A stretch of 64,000 bases of DNA, taken from contig NC_018259.1 in assembly GCF_000227135.1 (NCBI RefSeq), positions 479,140 to 543,139 on the forward strand, written 5' to 3'. The stretch's first letter is position 1. Each line of letters starts with the position of its first letter. The stretch comes from Leishmania donovani. Its lineage: Eukaryota; Euglenozoa; Kinetoplastea; Trypanosomatida; Trypanosomatidae. Below the pieces are notes generated by a model. It saw only the letters and a program-made list of their open reading frames with translations. It was not told the origin of the DNA and made no database searches. Positions 39,628 to 49,804 of this stretch are shown here, piece after piece. The translations under genes were made by a program, and so were the position numbers.

Positions 39628-40871
39628 GAAGCGACTCTTCGCCTTCTTTCCACGTGAAAGTGGAAGCAGCGGGTGCACACGAGTCGATCGGCGCGCAAGC
39701 AAGCGCGCTGGCCTAATCGAGTTTTCCCTGTATGAGGAGTATCTTGCGCAGGCTTTTCTACCTCTTATGTGTTTCCCCCTTTTCCTTTGCGCACGCCGCT
39801 CATGTATGCTATGACATTGTTTCTGGTTGGAATACTGAAATCAATTCGAAATGTGATGAGCTTCGACCTCACCTTCTCTCCGTCTTCGCTCGCCGCATTG
39901 CTATGGGTGGTGGTGGCGGTGGCTTCAGGCACACCGAGGACAGAAGTTTTGAAGATGATAAATGGGGCATTTGTGCAGCCCTCTGGGTGTGTTTTTTTGT
40001 TTGTTTCGTTTTTTTATCCGGGCGCGCGTGTGTGTGCGTGTTGTTCCTGACATGCATGAACATGCCTTTCCTTCTCTCCCTTTTCTGGTTGTGGTGGTGT
40101 TAACTTCTTCCTCCTCCTTTCACCACCACTATCACCACCCCGTTTTGTCGCCCGTTTCTGGTGAGCTGATTCTTAGCTTGTCCGGATGCGCTTCATGTAA
40201 AGCACGGAGGTGTGTGTTGTGCACGTATTCGCCTCGGTGTCCTTGGGAGATGTGTGCCATCGCGTGCTATCCTTTTCCAACGTCACTACAGACGTGGGCC
40301 CCCAAGAAAAGGACTAGGAAAGAGAGCGACGCCTTAGTGTGGTTGTGCTGGGCGAACCAGCGTCTCCCAGCGTACCTTCATGCACAACGAGACCTGCTCC
40401 TGTGTGACAATGCTGTCTCTTCTGCGACGACTGCGCATCGTCACCAAAACGAATCCTTGTATGCAGCGTTGGTTTTGCTTTTCCTCCCTTCCAGTGTTAT
40501 GTGGGTGTGTGGGCGTCTCGTCATAGACCCTCCGCTGGCGCGCGACCTTCGTGTATATCCGAAGGAAGTACTTTATGTGGCTGTGGACCGCCGCTGTCAG
40601 TCCGCTGTGGCACCTGCATGTTGCTCGCTAGCCTGTCGTGTCACTCTTCTGCGCTGCCTTTTTCTTTTCGACCTGTGCATACTTGTCTTGTGAGAGCGCT
40701 TCTGCTTTCTTGCATCGCGGCGCATGGGACCACACGTCGTTCCAGAGGCCGTGCCGATAATATATATATATATGTACGAAACGCCGCCGCTCCGCTTAAC
40801 CAGCGACGAACAAGACGTAAACGAACAGAAACTGATCAACGACCGTTTAGAGTCTCTGACTCACAAGCGCC
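39628..40871. other. Intergenic region
   Basis: No gene was seen. It contains T-runs near 39997 and 40007, GT-rich stretches and an AT repeat at 40760-40772. The pyrimidine tract around 40655-40690 followed by AG at 40693-40694 is a candidate acceptor. Confidence 0.5.
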
Positions 40872-42764
40872 ATGACGCACACGACGGTGGTCACGAGCCC
40901 CAAGTTGGATCCAGCCCTCTACGAGAAGATGCAGCACACAGACCCGCTGCCGCAGTCGGAAAGTGTGCTTCTGCCCTCCAAGACGGTCCTAACTCCAGTG
41001 CGCAAGTCAGACAAAAGCCGGCTGCCCCTTTGCGTCGACAAGGGCGCCTCAAAGGAGAACGAGGAGGAGGAACAGAAGATGGGGCCGCTTCTGCGAATTG
41101 CGACGACAGAGGTGCCGTCGCGCACTGGCGTCATGACGCCACTGTCATCGCGGCATCTCTCGGTTTCCTGCGTCCCTGTGGAGGCGACGACCTGTGCAAA
41201 TCGACCTCTGGCTAAAGCTCCCCAGAGACTCTGCATAGGTCGAGTAGCGGCGCTGCGTCCACCAAACGACACGTCGGTTCCCGGCGCCGCCGTGCGCGAT
41301 GGCCAGAGCTTCTTGCTTGACAGATGCAAGCCTACCGCCAGAGACATGGTGGTGGAGCTGCACGTCTACGACCTCTCACATGGACATCTGAAGCGGTATG
41401 GGCAGGAGTTGGTTGGCCTAGAAATGCCCGGCGTCTATCACTCCGGCATTGTATGCTACGGGGTCGAGGTGTACTTTGAGGGCGGCATCGGCATCGCCGC
41501 GGCGGGCCGCACGCGTTTCGGTAGCAAGTACCGCACGCACAACCTCGGCGTGACAAAGAAGCCTGTCTCAGAGTTCTTCCGGTGGATCGGTGTGCGGGCC
41601 ATTCACGTTAATCAGATCCACGACTACCACCCGGTGCGGCACAACTGCCATCACTTTTCCCACGAGGCAGCGCGGTTTTTGCTTGGCGAGAGCGTGTCCA
41701 TTCCAAAGTATCTCTTCAGCACCGTGGACAATCTTGTGAAGACAGAGGTTGGTGCTTCCGTTGCGGAGGTCATGACTCTTACCACCCACGGCATGCAGAG
41801 TAGCATCGCGCGGCAGATGCGCTCCCGCACCTTGGAGCGGCAGTGTAGCATCGATATGCAACTCAGCGCCTCGACAGCCTGCGGTGTCATGACACTGCCG
41901 CCGACGGCAGCAGTGCTCTTTCGTCCCAGCGACCTCCACCTTGCAAAACGGCTTGTCCTTGACCTCAGCCCGTACGTGAAGGGGCTAATCAAGAGAAAGC
42001 ACATGAAGCCCGCTGCATTGGCGGTGCTGGAAGGGATGGCATGCGCGCTGATGGAGGGCACTGATTCCCTTGCGCCGAAGCTGCTGTTGAACTACGTGGA
42101 GATAGTCACGGAGTCTCTCTTGCGCAGCCCGTTGGTGACCTGGGGGCCTATCTTCAACGGGCTCCGAGTGGCAGTGCTACATAAGTTGTGCCTCATCAAC
42201 TGTGTATTTCACACGAACCTGATGTCGATGCTGATGCTCGCGGCGCGCGACTTTCTCCGCTTATTGCCCGACGGGCGCGTGGCGTTCCTTCGGCTAGCGT
42301 GCAACTTTGCCTGCGGCGCCTACGGCGCTATCGTCTACAGCGAAACTCGATACCGCGATGCCTGGGTGTCGATCGTTGGCCTAGGCCTCATGGATAGCAG
42401 CAGTATTGTCGTGTACACAGCTGCGTGCCTGGCCTTGAACCTAGCGCTCGGCATTGTCACCACTTCAAATCTGCCCCTGAAGCGTGACATGACGCAGCAG
42501 GCCGACGAACACTACGCGCTGCGGCTCGTGACGCTTCTGCTGTACAACCTACGCCACCGCAGCGCAGATCAGCTGCCGGAGCCGTCCTTCAACATGATCT
42601 TGATGGCACTCTACCGGCTTGCCTCCAGCAACACAGCGGCGCTGGAGTACGTCGTGTCACACCCCTTCAAGCCACAGTACAGCGAGCTCCTCGACCGGTG
42701 TGGTTCGAACGAAAGCCGGGCCCTCGTGTGCCTCCTCCAAACCCTAGAAGATCTTTACGCATAA
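40872..42764 (+). CDS. PPPDE/DeSI-family cysteine peptidase with C-terminal helical (PUL-like) region, 630 aa
   Basis: PPPDE (DeSI) proteins are thiol isopeptidases acting on SUMO or ubiquitin conjugates, or S-depalmitoylases. The domain spans about 158-290 and begins VVELHVYDLSHG. The catalytic His is H190 in PGVYHSGIVCYGVEVYFEGGI and the nucleophile is C259 in RHNCHHFSHEAARFLLG, the expected NCxxFS box. The first 150 residues are Ser/Thr-rich and disordered. Residues about 355-630 are predicted all-helical (LEGMACALMEGTDSLAPKL, AFLRLACNFACGAYGA, SSIVVYTAACLALNLAL), resembling the ARM-like PUL domain that binds Cdc48/p97 in PLAA/Doa1. PPPDE-PUL combinations are known in fungi and plants. The PUL call is tentative; the peptidase domain is firm. 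ATG 40872 is the first in-frame start. Confidence 0.88.
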   Translation: MTHTTVVTSPKLDPALYEKMQHTDPLPQSESVLLPSKTVLTPVRKSDKSRLPLCVDKGASKENEEEEQKMGPLLRIATTEVPSRTGVMTPLSSRHLSVSCVPVEATTCANRPLAKAPQRLCIGRVAALRPPNDTSVPGAAVRDGQSFLLDRCKPTARDMVVELHVYDLSHGHLKRYGQELVGLEMPGVYHSGIVCYGVEVYFEGGIGIAAAGRTRFGSKYRTHNLGVTKKPVSEFFRWIGVRAIHVNQIHDYHPVRHNCHHFSHEAARFLLGESVSIPKYLFSTVDNLVKTEVGASVAEVMTLTTHGMQSSIARQMRSRTLERQCSIDMQLSASTACGVMTLPPTAAVLFRPSDLHLAKRLVLDLSPYVKGLIKRKHMKPAALAVLEGMACALMEGTDSLAPKLLLNYVEIVTESLLRSPLVTWGPIFNGLRVAVLHKLCLINCVFHTNLMSMLMLAARDFLRLLPDGRVAFLRLACNFACGAYGAIVYSETRYRDAWVSIVGLGLMDSSSIVVYTAACLALNLALGIVTTSNLPLKRDMTQQADEHYALRLVTLLLYNLRHRSADQLPEPSFNMILMALYRLASSNTAALEYVVSHPFKPQYSELLDRCGSNESRALVCLLQTLEDLYA

Positions 42765-42859
42765 ATCTCTACTGCTACGTCCGACTGGTTCCTGAATCAC
42801 CGCGGAAGGTTTTTTTTGTTGCTTGCTGACTCAGTGAAAACTTTCTGCGGTCGCGCCAC
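42765..42859. other. Proximal 3' UTR of the DeSI gene
   Basis: A short spacer with a T8 run near 42811 before the GC-rich, retroposon-like block. Confidence 0.4.
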
Positions 42860-43700
42860 TTCCCCACCCTCTCCCTCTGCTTTATTCTGTGGCAGCGGGT
42901 GTTCTACTCCCCCGATGACCGGGCATCCACGGCATTGCACGCTGTCTCAGAGCCCAGCGGCCTCCCCCCTCTCTCCCCACTCCTTGTGGGGAAGCCAAGC
43001 AGCCCACCCGACTCTCCCCCTGCTATCCTCCGCCAAATGCCGAGCCACCTCTGGCTGTGGCACGATCAGGCACCTACGACGTAAGGCAGCGGGGGTGGAG
43101 GAGGAGGAGGAGGAGGAGGGGGTCTGAGCGGTGCATCGCTGCTGACGTCGGCGGTCCGGTGCTGGACGGCGTGGCGTCGCAGCGGCCCGCGATCGTGTCA
43201 GCAGGGCGGCGCCATCCATAGGAGTTTAGGCGGCGTGCCAGCGTGGCTCGGACGTATCCCCTNNNNNNNNNNNNNNNNNNNNNNNNNNNNNNNNNNNNNN
43301 NNNNNNNNNNNNNNNNNNNNNNNNNNNNNNNNNNNNNNNNNNNNNNNNNNNNNNNNNNNNNCCACCCCTCCCCTCGCCCCTCACACGGCCTACTAGTGTG
43401 GGTGGGTGGGTGGGGGGCTGAGTGCCACCGCCGATGAGGGGGCAGGGATGCGCCAGGGGTGGCGACGGGGCATGATGGGCGCGGCTGTGAGGGACCCTGC
43501 GCTGCGGGCCTCTGGGTATGGTTTGAGGCGGAGGCGGTGTTCCGATGACAGAGTCGGCGCGTTGCTGTAAGGCTATTGCAGCGCTGCTTCGCACGACGCG
43601 ATGGGGAGGAGGGGGCCTGCGGCAGGCCGGGTGCCGAGTGAAGTGTAACGCATGCTCTGCAGCAGAGAACGGGCACGCTGAACGGAAAAACGAAAGGGGT
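42860..43700. mobile_element. Probable SIDER-type degenerate retroposon in the 3' UTR (interrupted by assembly gap)
   Basis: About 840 bases are GC-rich and mostly free of T-runs, directly downstream of a stop codon, with no intact reading frame in either strand. It includes hairpin-prone parts (cccactccttgtggggaagc near 42976) and Gly-coding GGA repeats at 43096-43120, and ends near an A/G-rich patch (gaacggaaaaacgaaagggg, about 43678-43698). Length, position in a 3' UTR and composition match the SIDER elements abundant in Leishmania, some of which affect mRNA stability. I recognise the general look but cannot align it to a consensus here. The orientation is not established. Confidence 0.42.
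43263..43361. other. Assembly gap (99 N)
   Basis: A run of N inside the retroposon-like block, flanked by C-rich sequence. Repeat collapse is a plausible cause. Confidence 0.99.
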
Positions 43701-44398
43701 GCAATCATCATGCCGTTTGTTAACCACTGCTCGCTCTCATCGTATGGTACCGCATCGGGTGCGTGCTTGCGGGAGCGAGGAAGGCGGCAAAACAAGTGGA
43801 GCTGTGAGAGACTTGCTGGTGCGCACGCTGTTAGAGCTCGAGAAAAGGGGAAGAGCGGAAACGTCGCGGAAGCGATCCACTTTGGTGGCGATTCGCCCTC
43901 GTTTCAACGGGGACCAGCATGCAACTGGACTGATGCGGCGCGGACTGCTACTGCACCGGCTCAAGCCGCCCAACTACCCCGTAGGGGAAACTATCTTGGA
44001 TAGCATCATGCTTTGCATTGCCAGTCTTCCGCGATTCGCACGTCTACTCTTCGCTGCCGATTCTTCTCATTTTTCTGTTGGCTTGTCTTCTTCACCTCCG
44101 CTCTCTCCTGTTGGTGCTGCGTGTCCGCGCAGATTGTAGCGCAGGTGGAGCATTGCCGGTGTCCGGGTGCAGCACTCAACCACCAAAATAGAAGGACGGC
44201 TTTGAGGGCAGGGCCGCAGGACTACTCCGTGACGTCGTGGAACGCACCTGCACGTTTTGCTACTCCACAGCAGTTCACCAACGCATCTGACCAGTCCTCC
44301 GCCGTCGTTGTCCACGTGCACGCCTCCCAACTCTTCTAAACAGTAGCCGCTGCCGGGCCTAAAGCACAACTGCTGCTCACCCCGACCGCATAGCCATC
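43701..44398. other. Intergenic region upstream of CPSF160
   Basis: No ATG-initiated gene was accepted. The frame around 43699-44139 starts with GTG and runs into the pyrimidine tract, so it is not credible. The region ends with the candidate acceptor described separately. Confidence 0.5.
44061..44132 (+). promoter_or_regulatory. Candidate spliced-leader acceptor for CPSF160
   Basis: The tract ttcttctcatttttctgttg continues through cttgtcttcttcacctccgc and tctctcctg, followed by GCGCAG with AG at 44131-44132. That would leave a 266-base 5' UTR. This is the clearest pyrimidine tract upstream of the gene. Confidence 0.45.
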
Positions 44399-47300
44399 AT
44401 GCTCCACACGGCCGTGGCGCCGTTGTTGCCGGCCTCGGTGGTGACGCACACCGTCTCTGGTTATTTTCTCCCCGACTCGTCTGCGGCGCAGAAGGAGAAA
44501 GAGGTGGTGGCAATTCGACAGAATCACCTCACCTTGTATCGCGTAAAGCGCACGCCTCACGCCTGCGCTGCTGCAGGGCTGCCGCCAGCGGAGCAGCTCG
44601 GTCAGGTGGCGGAGGTTTCCCTGCACGCGCCACCGCTGGCGGCCGCAACATGCCGCCCTCTCCGGACCACCTCCGACGTCTTGGTACTTCTTTTCGATGA
44701 CTTCCACGTATCCTTCCTGCAGTACAACCCGGTCACAGTTCAGTTCGACACGGTGGCTCTCGTGCAGTTAGATGACCGTCAGCTGTGCCTCGACCGGTGC
44801 CCGCTCAGCGCGATGCTGCGGGTGGACGAGACAGGGACGTACGTTGCCGTCCTAGCCAAGCGGAGCGACCTCTTCTTCTTCCCGGTGTTGGAGATGATAG
44901 ATCAGCAGGCGATGGCACAGGTGCAGGCGGAAAATGCGGCCGCGAACGCTTCGAACTCGGATATGCACTCCGCTGCCTTCGCGGGCAACGAGGAGGCTGC
45001 TGTGACGAAGACCTCTGGTACGGCGACGGCAGCAGCCCCGAAGCCAACAGTGGCACTCAATGCTTGGGGAGACGAGGACGAGGACGACGACTACGACGAA
45101 GCGCCGAACCCGCGCAAGCAGCTGGAGGCCGCGAAGAGCGAGCAGTCCGTTTCCGAAAAAACAATGGCAGGGGACGATAGCGCTGTGGCGTTCGGAGCAG
45201 CCTCCGCGGGGCCTGGAACAGCGTCGTCGCAGAAGGTGACGCAGGGCGGTGTCACCTCGTTGTTGCTGCGTGTTGGTACAGTGACGCACTGGCGCCTGCA
45301 AGATGTGAAGACCGCGCTGCGCAACATCCGCGACGTCCAGTTCGTCGAGTCGGCTGGCGAGCCCTTGCTGGCGTTTCTGTTTGAGAAGCAGCCGACGTGG
45401 GCAGGGCGAGTGAAGCTGCTGGAGTGGCGCAGCAAGACGGTAGAGTCGCATATGCTAACCTGCTCGATCGAGTGGATGAAAGTGACACTGGCGAACTCCA
45501 CGGCGCCGCACATGCTCTCTCTCAGCGAGGTGGATGGGCTGCCGTACGACGTGACGAGCATGACGCCGCTTCCGGCCTTCCAGGATGTACCGTCCGCCGT
45601 GTTTTGCGTGAGTCGCAACATGATGGTGCACGTGAGCACAAAGAGCGGCTACGGTGTGTACGTGAACGCTACCGGTGAGGAGCAGGCGCGCAGTTTGAAG
45701 TCTTCAGCGGTGAGTTTGGAAGCGGTGCAGTGGCGTAGCGCGTCGCAGGCACTGTCTACCGACCTTGTGAAGGTGAACCTGAACTTTGCGAACGCCACGT
45801 CCGTGCTCGTCTCGCAGTCGGCGACGACGCAGAGAGCGCCGGTGGTGGCTGCTGGTGCTGCTGCGGCTGCAGATGGTCACATCCAACGGCTGCTGGTCGT
45901 AACAGAGGAAGAGGGGACCGTCGTGGACGTGCACTTGCAGAGCCACGGCTACACGGTGGGTAGCATCAGTGCGGAAATCGTGATGACCGGCTGCTTCGGC
46001 TCCTCGTACGCTTCCATCGACCCCACAAGGTTCTTTCTCGGCGCCCTGAACGGTGACTCTCGTTTCATCTTCAGCACCCCGCGCGACCCATGCAAAGTGC
46101 TGCAGAAGTTTCTCGGCATCGGACCCGTGCGGGACGTCGACATTGTGGACACCACCACCGCCGCCGCGGAGACGCAGGAGGACACACTCGATCCGTCCAT
46201 TGAAGCCTCCCCCTACGCAGACCTCTTCCGCAGCGTGGAGCTCGAAGCGGTGCCGGCCATGACGGCGGCGCAGCGAAAGGCGGTGATGGACATTGCTCTG
46301 TGCTCCGGCAGCGGCTCGGCGGGAAGTCTCTCCATCTTGCGGCGATCAATCCGGAGTCGTGTGGTGCGGCAGGAGGAGCTGAACGCCATCTCTGTCTTCT
46401 TTTTGGAGCCCACCAACGCCGATGCCCGCAAGCGACCGCGAGACATCGGCAACGAGGGAGGCAGGGGAGATGCGCCCCCCGCGTCGACGGTCGGCGGCGG
46501 CGCCGCGCCGCACCCACACCTACTCATCAGCGGCTCGAACTTTTCCATTCTCTTTGCGGTGCGCAGCGACTCGGTGCAGCAGGTTCGCGGGGCTGCTCTC
46601 AGTATGGCGGCTCGCACCGTATACGCCGTGCATCTGGACTGGATGCCAGGTCTGCTGCAGGTAACGGAGACGGAGCTGCGACTTCTGTCCGCCGACGGCA
46701 AGCGCCGACTGTCAAGCACCGAGTTCCTCACGCTACCGGCGATACAGCGAGCCAGCAGCCAGGGCGCCGCGGCAAACGTGGCCCTCTCTGCCCTGTTGGT
46801 CGCGGAAATGCGCTGCGTCCTTGTCCGCTTCACAGATGGACAGCTGCTTTCGTTCCGCCTGGAGGATGCCAAGGCGATGTCAATGGCGACCCTGCTCCTA
46901 GAGAGAGTGACGGCCGTCGCGTGGTGGGGGTCGGCTGCGAGGCACCTGCAGCAACGTCAGCACGCGCTGGTGGTTGTGCAAAACATGGACCTGGTTTTGT
47001 ACACGCTGCAGTCGCCGCAAGCGGTGCAGCAGGCGTCGAGTTTCCCGAACTTTGCTCTCATCCCGCCCTTTGCGATGGAGGGGGTCGAGACGCCAGTGGT
47101 GAAGCTGCGTGAGCGGCTGAAAGCAGAGCCGCTGCCGACTGTCACGCATCTCGCCGTCTTTGATCAGCACGAGGACCCCGCCGCGTCAGCTGCGCCGACG
47201 GAGGCGACTCTCGTGATGATTCTGTCATCCGGGGAGCTAGTGACGTACCGGGTTGTCCCTGCTGATGCCAACGGTCCACGGAGGTGCGTGAAGGTGATTT

Positions 47301-49027
47301 ACCACATCCTTGACGTCGCGCCGGAGGTGGATGTGGTGGAGTCGATCGAGGCTCGCAAGAAGCGTCTGCAGGAAGAGCGGGCGCACCTGGCGAGTGTCAC
47401 GCAGCAGATGCGCCACTGCAGCGAGCGGCTGGTGCCATTCCGTGGCCTCCAGGACCGGCACAAAGGCATCTACGTCTGCGGCCAGACGCCGGTGTTCCTC
47501 GTGTACCATGCTGCCACGAATCAGCTTGTCTGCACCCGGCATCACGCCACGAACGCGGTGCGCGGCTTCGCGCCGTTCCACTCGCGGCATGTGCATGGCG
47601 GTTTCGTCTACTGCGGCGAGGGCTTCGTGCACTTTGCGACGATGCAGCCCTTCGGCGAGCTGCTTGGCAGCAGCGGGTGGTGGCTTGAGCGGGTGCGGCT
47701 TGGGTGCACGCCCCACCAGGTCATTTACTCCCCCGCGGCGCACGGGTGCTTTGTCGTGGCGTCGCGGCCGCAGCCGTTTTCCCCGAAGAGGGCGCCCTTC
47801 GACGTGCAGCTGCGCATGGTCGAGGACGAGGAGGGCAATCGCGTGCCGCACGTCATAGAGCCCGTCTCGCTGCCGCCCCTGTCCGCCACTTCCGGCTCAC
47901 CCGTGCCAACGAATGAGCGCTATGAGGTGCAGTTCTTCTCGACGCTGGATTGGCAGTGCATGGGTCGCCTTGTGCTGGACGTAAATGAGAAGGTGCTCTC
48001 CGCGACGCTGATGCAGGTGACCCGTGACACAACTATGGACGCGGCGAACCGGTCTACGACGGCGCCGGTGTGCGCACTGGCAACGGCGTACCCGCTGGGC
48101 GAGGATGTCACGACCCGCGGACGCATCTTGCTGCTGACGACGTCGCAGCAGGGTGGCCAAGGGATGCAGCAGCTGCGCACCTTACACGAGGAGCCAATGA
48201 AGGGCCCCGTCACCGCCATCACGAGGGTCGGCGAAGATTGCGTCGCGGTTGCCGTGGGCGGCACCGTACGTGTGTATCGCTACGACACGAACAAGAGCAC
48301 CATGGAGACCATGGCAATCTTGTACGCCGGGGCCTACGTAACGTGCTTGCAAGCATTTCGCAACTACCTCGTCATCGGGGACTTGTTCAACTCCGTCCTC
48401 TTCGCCCGCTACAGCGAAGAAATCCACACCATCACGATTCTTGGGCGGGACACAAATGCCATCTCGGTCGTTTCGAATGACATGCTGTACCACGACACTC
48501 GCTTCGGCCTCCTCGTCACGGACGACGCGCGCAATCTCGTGTGCATGAGCTACAAGCCGCGCGTACTGGAGGAGCCCGGCAAGCCGCCGAAGATACTGGA
48601 GTCGCTTCTGACCGTCACTGGCGAGTACCGACTGGCGGGCGGCGTGCTACTCAAGATGATGCGGCTGCGTGCCGCCTCGACGCGCAACAGCAGCGTCGCT
48701 ATCTACGTCACTAACATGGGTGAGATCGGCTACCTGGTACCGCTCGGCGATCAGACGAGTCGAACTGGGCAATGGGTAGGGCGCCGCTTGCAGAGCGAGG
48801 TGGCCCACGCTGGCGGCCTGCCGCCGCGCATGTTCCTTGGCTTTCCACAGGACGATCCGCTGCGCTCCCTCAAAGGTGAAGAGTGGATGCTGCATGTCCC
48901 CCTGTTGGAGCAGTTGTACCGCCAAGACCTGCGCACGCGCAAGCTGGTTGCTTCAGCGGCCCAAACGCAGCTAGAGCGCGTCATGAACGTCGGCGCCACC
49001 GTCTCGGCGGAGCTCGGGCACATTTGA
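44399..49027 (+). CDS. CPSF160: Cleavage and polyadenylation specificity factor 160 kDa subunit, 1542 aa
   Basis: Scaffold of the mRNA 3'-end cleavage and polyadenylation complex, which in trypanosomatids is coupled to trans-splicing of the downstream gene. The N-terminal propeller shows LVLLFDDFHVSFLQYNPVT and MLRVDETGTYVAVLAKRSDLFFFPV, equivalent to the DxKLSVLEYD and D-x-x-GRCAAMLVYG blocks of CPSF1. The C-terminal propeller holds GPVTAITRVGEDCVAVAVGGTVRVYRYD, YVTCLQAFRNYLVIGDLFNSVLFARYSEE and FGLLVTDDARNLVCMSYKP, matching AADVMKSISLLRYQEE and GFLVSDRDRNLMVYMY. The protein ends in a helical part containing LLEQLYRQDLR. An acidic insert (WGDEDEDDDYDEAPNPRKQ) lies at about 219-237 and other low-complexity loops near 170-210 and 700-720. 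Length is close to the human protein (1443 aa). It is the longest gene in the window. Confidence 0.9.
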   Translation: MLHTAVAPLLPASVVTHTVSGYFLPDSSAAQKEKEVVAIRQNHLTLYRVKRTPHACAAAGLPPAEQLGQVAEVSLHAPPLAAATCRPLRTTSDVLVLLFDDFHVSFLQYNPVTVQFDTVALVQLDDRQLCLDRCPLSAMLRVDETGTYVAVLAKRSDLFFFPVLEMIDQQAMAQVQAENAAANASNSDMHSAAFAGNEEAAVTKTSGTATAAAPKPTVALNAWGDEDEDDDYDEAPNPRKQLEAAKSEQSVSEKTMAGDDSAVAFGAASAGPGTASSQKVTQGGVTSLLLRVGTVTHWRLQDVKTALRNIRDVQFVESAGEPLLAFLFEKQPTWAGRVKLLEWRSKTVESHMLTCSIEWMKVTLANSTAPHMLSLSEVDGLPYDVTSMTPLPAFQDVPSAVFCVSRNMMVHVSTKSGYGVYVNATGEEQARSLKSSAVSLEAVQWRSASQALSTDLVKVNLNFANATSVLVSQSATTQRAPVVAAGAAAAADGHIQRLLVVTEEEGTVVDVHLQSHGYTVGSISAEIVMTGCFGSSYASIDPTRFFLGALNGDSRFIFSTPRDPCKVLQKFLGIGPVRDVDIVDTTTAAAETQEDTLDPSIEASPYADLFRSVELEAVPAMTAAQRKAVMDIALCSGSGSAGSLSILRRSIRSRVVRQEELNAISVFFLEPTNADARKRPRDIGNEGGRGDAPPASTVGGGAAPHPHLLISGSNFSILFAVRSDSVQQVRGAALSMAARTVYAVHLDWMPGLLQVTETELRLLSADGKRRLSSTEFLTLPAIQRASSQGAAANVALSALLVAEMRCVLVRFTDGQLLSFRLEDAKAMSMATLLLERVTAVAWWGSAARHLQQRQHALVVVQNMDLVLYTLQSPQAVQQASSFPNFALIPPFAMEGVETPVVKLRERLKAEPLPTVTHLAVFDQHEDPAASAAPTEATLVMILSSGELVTYRVVPADANGPRRCVKVIYHILDVAPEVDVVESIEARKKRLQEERAHLASVTQQMRHCSERLVPFRGLQDRHKGIYVCGQTPVFLVYHAATNQLVCTRHHATNAVRGFAPFHSRHVHGGFVYCGEGFVHFATMQPFGELLGSSGWWLERVRLGCTPHQVIYSPAAHGCFVVASRPQPFSPKRAPFDVQLRMVEDEEGNRVPHVIEPVSLPPLSATSGSPVPTNERYEVQFFSTLDWQCMGRLVLDVNEKVLSATLMQVTRDTTMDAANRSTTAPVCALATAYPLGEDVTTRGRILLLTTSQQGGQGMQQLRTLHEEPMKGPVTAITRVGEDCVAVAVGGTVRVYRYDTNKSTMETMAILYAGAYVTCLQAFRNYLVIGDLFNSVLFARYSEEIHTITILGRDTNAISVVSNDMLYHDTRFGLLVTDDARNLVCMSYKPRVLEEPGKPPKILESLLTVTGEYRLAGGVLLKMMRLRAASTRNSSVAIYVTNMGEIGYLVPLGDQTSRTGQWVGRRLQSEVAHAGGLPPRMFLGFPQDDPLRSLKGEEWMLHVPLLEQLYRQDLRTRKLVASAAQTQLERVMNVGATVSAELGHI

Positions 49028-49804
49028 GGAAACGAACGCACAAGAAGGGCGCTGCGTGCGTGGCGCTAGCGCAGAGGGTTGTGTGTCTGCGTGTGTGTAA
49101 TGGGCCGTTTTTTTTTATGTTCTTGTTAACTGTCACCACAAATCGGTGTTAGGGAGGTGCGCGGTGGTGTTGGTCCCCGAGCGTGAATGGCAAAGGAGAA
49201 GCCCATCTGGCAAGAGGACCAATCCATGCCAACTCAGAAGAAAGCGAACGGCACACGTGTGCGCGGTGGCGCTCGCGCATCGTCGGGGATGATACTCAAA
49301 AAGAGGCTTTGTCGTGTTCTCTCGACAAAGGGCGCAGTGCCTGGAGAACGTGGCATATCCGAGGGTGGGTGTTCATCCGAAGCACGACAAAGGACTGCAG
49401 TCGTCTTCTGCAATCACCTTCTCCCGCCGTGCACTCCACTCGCCACGAAGGAAGGAAGCCTTCTTGTATTTTGGTGCATCGCTCGCCTGCTCTGTGTGTG
49501 CGCGCGTGTGTGTGTGTGTGTGTGTGTCTGTCGGTGTGCGTCTGTCTCTTTCTCTTACCTTCACCTTCTCCCTCGTCTCGCCGTCCGTTTGCCCTTACAC
49601 CTTGATGAAGGCGCCTCGACGCACCTTCGAACGAAAAGCACCCCCTCCTCCTCCACCTCCCTCTCCCGTCCCCCTCTCTTCTCTCCACATCACTGAGGAC
49701 ACGTGAATGGCAGGGCGTTCGGGCTGGTGCGAGAGTTCTATGCGGCGCTTAAGCGCATTCGGCGGCCTTACTACCATACCGGCACGACCCTTCCTGGGAA
49801 GTCG
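49028..49804. other. Intergenic region with out-of-frame upstream ATGs
   Basis: It contains a T9 run at 49109-49117 and a GT repeat at 49507-49527. Long pyrimidine blocks lie at 49550-49600 and 49645-49695, with AG at 49696-49697 and 49712-49713. ATGs at 49707 and 49740 fall in a different frame from the downstream gene (see findings). Confidence 0.5.

Noticed and set aside
43699..44139. 146-residue forward frame upstream of CPSF160
   Set aside because: It starts with GTG, runs from the retroposon-like block into a pyrimidine tract, and has no recognisable protein features.
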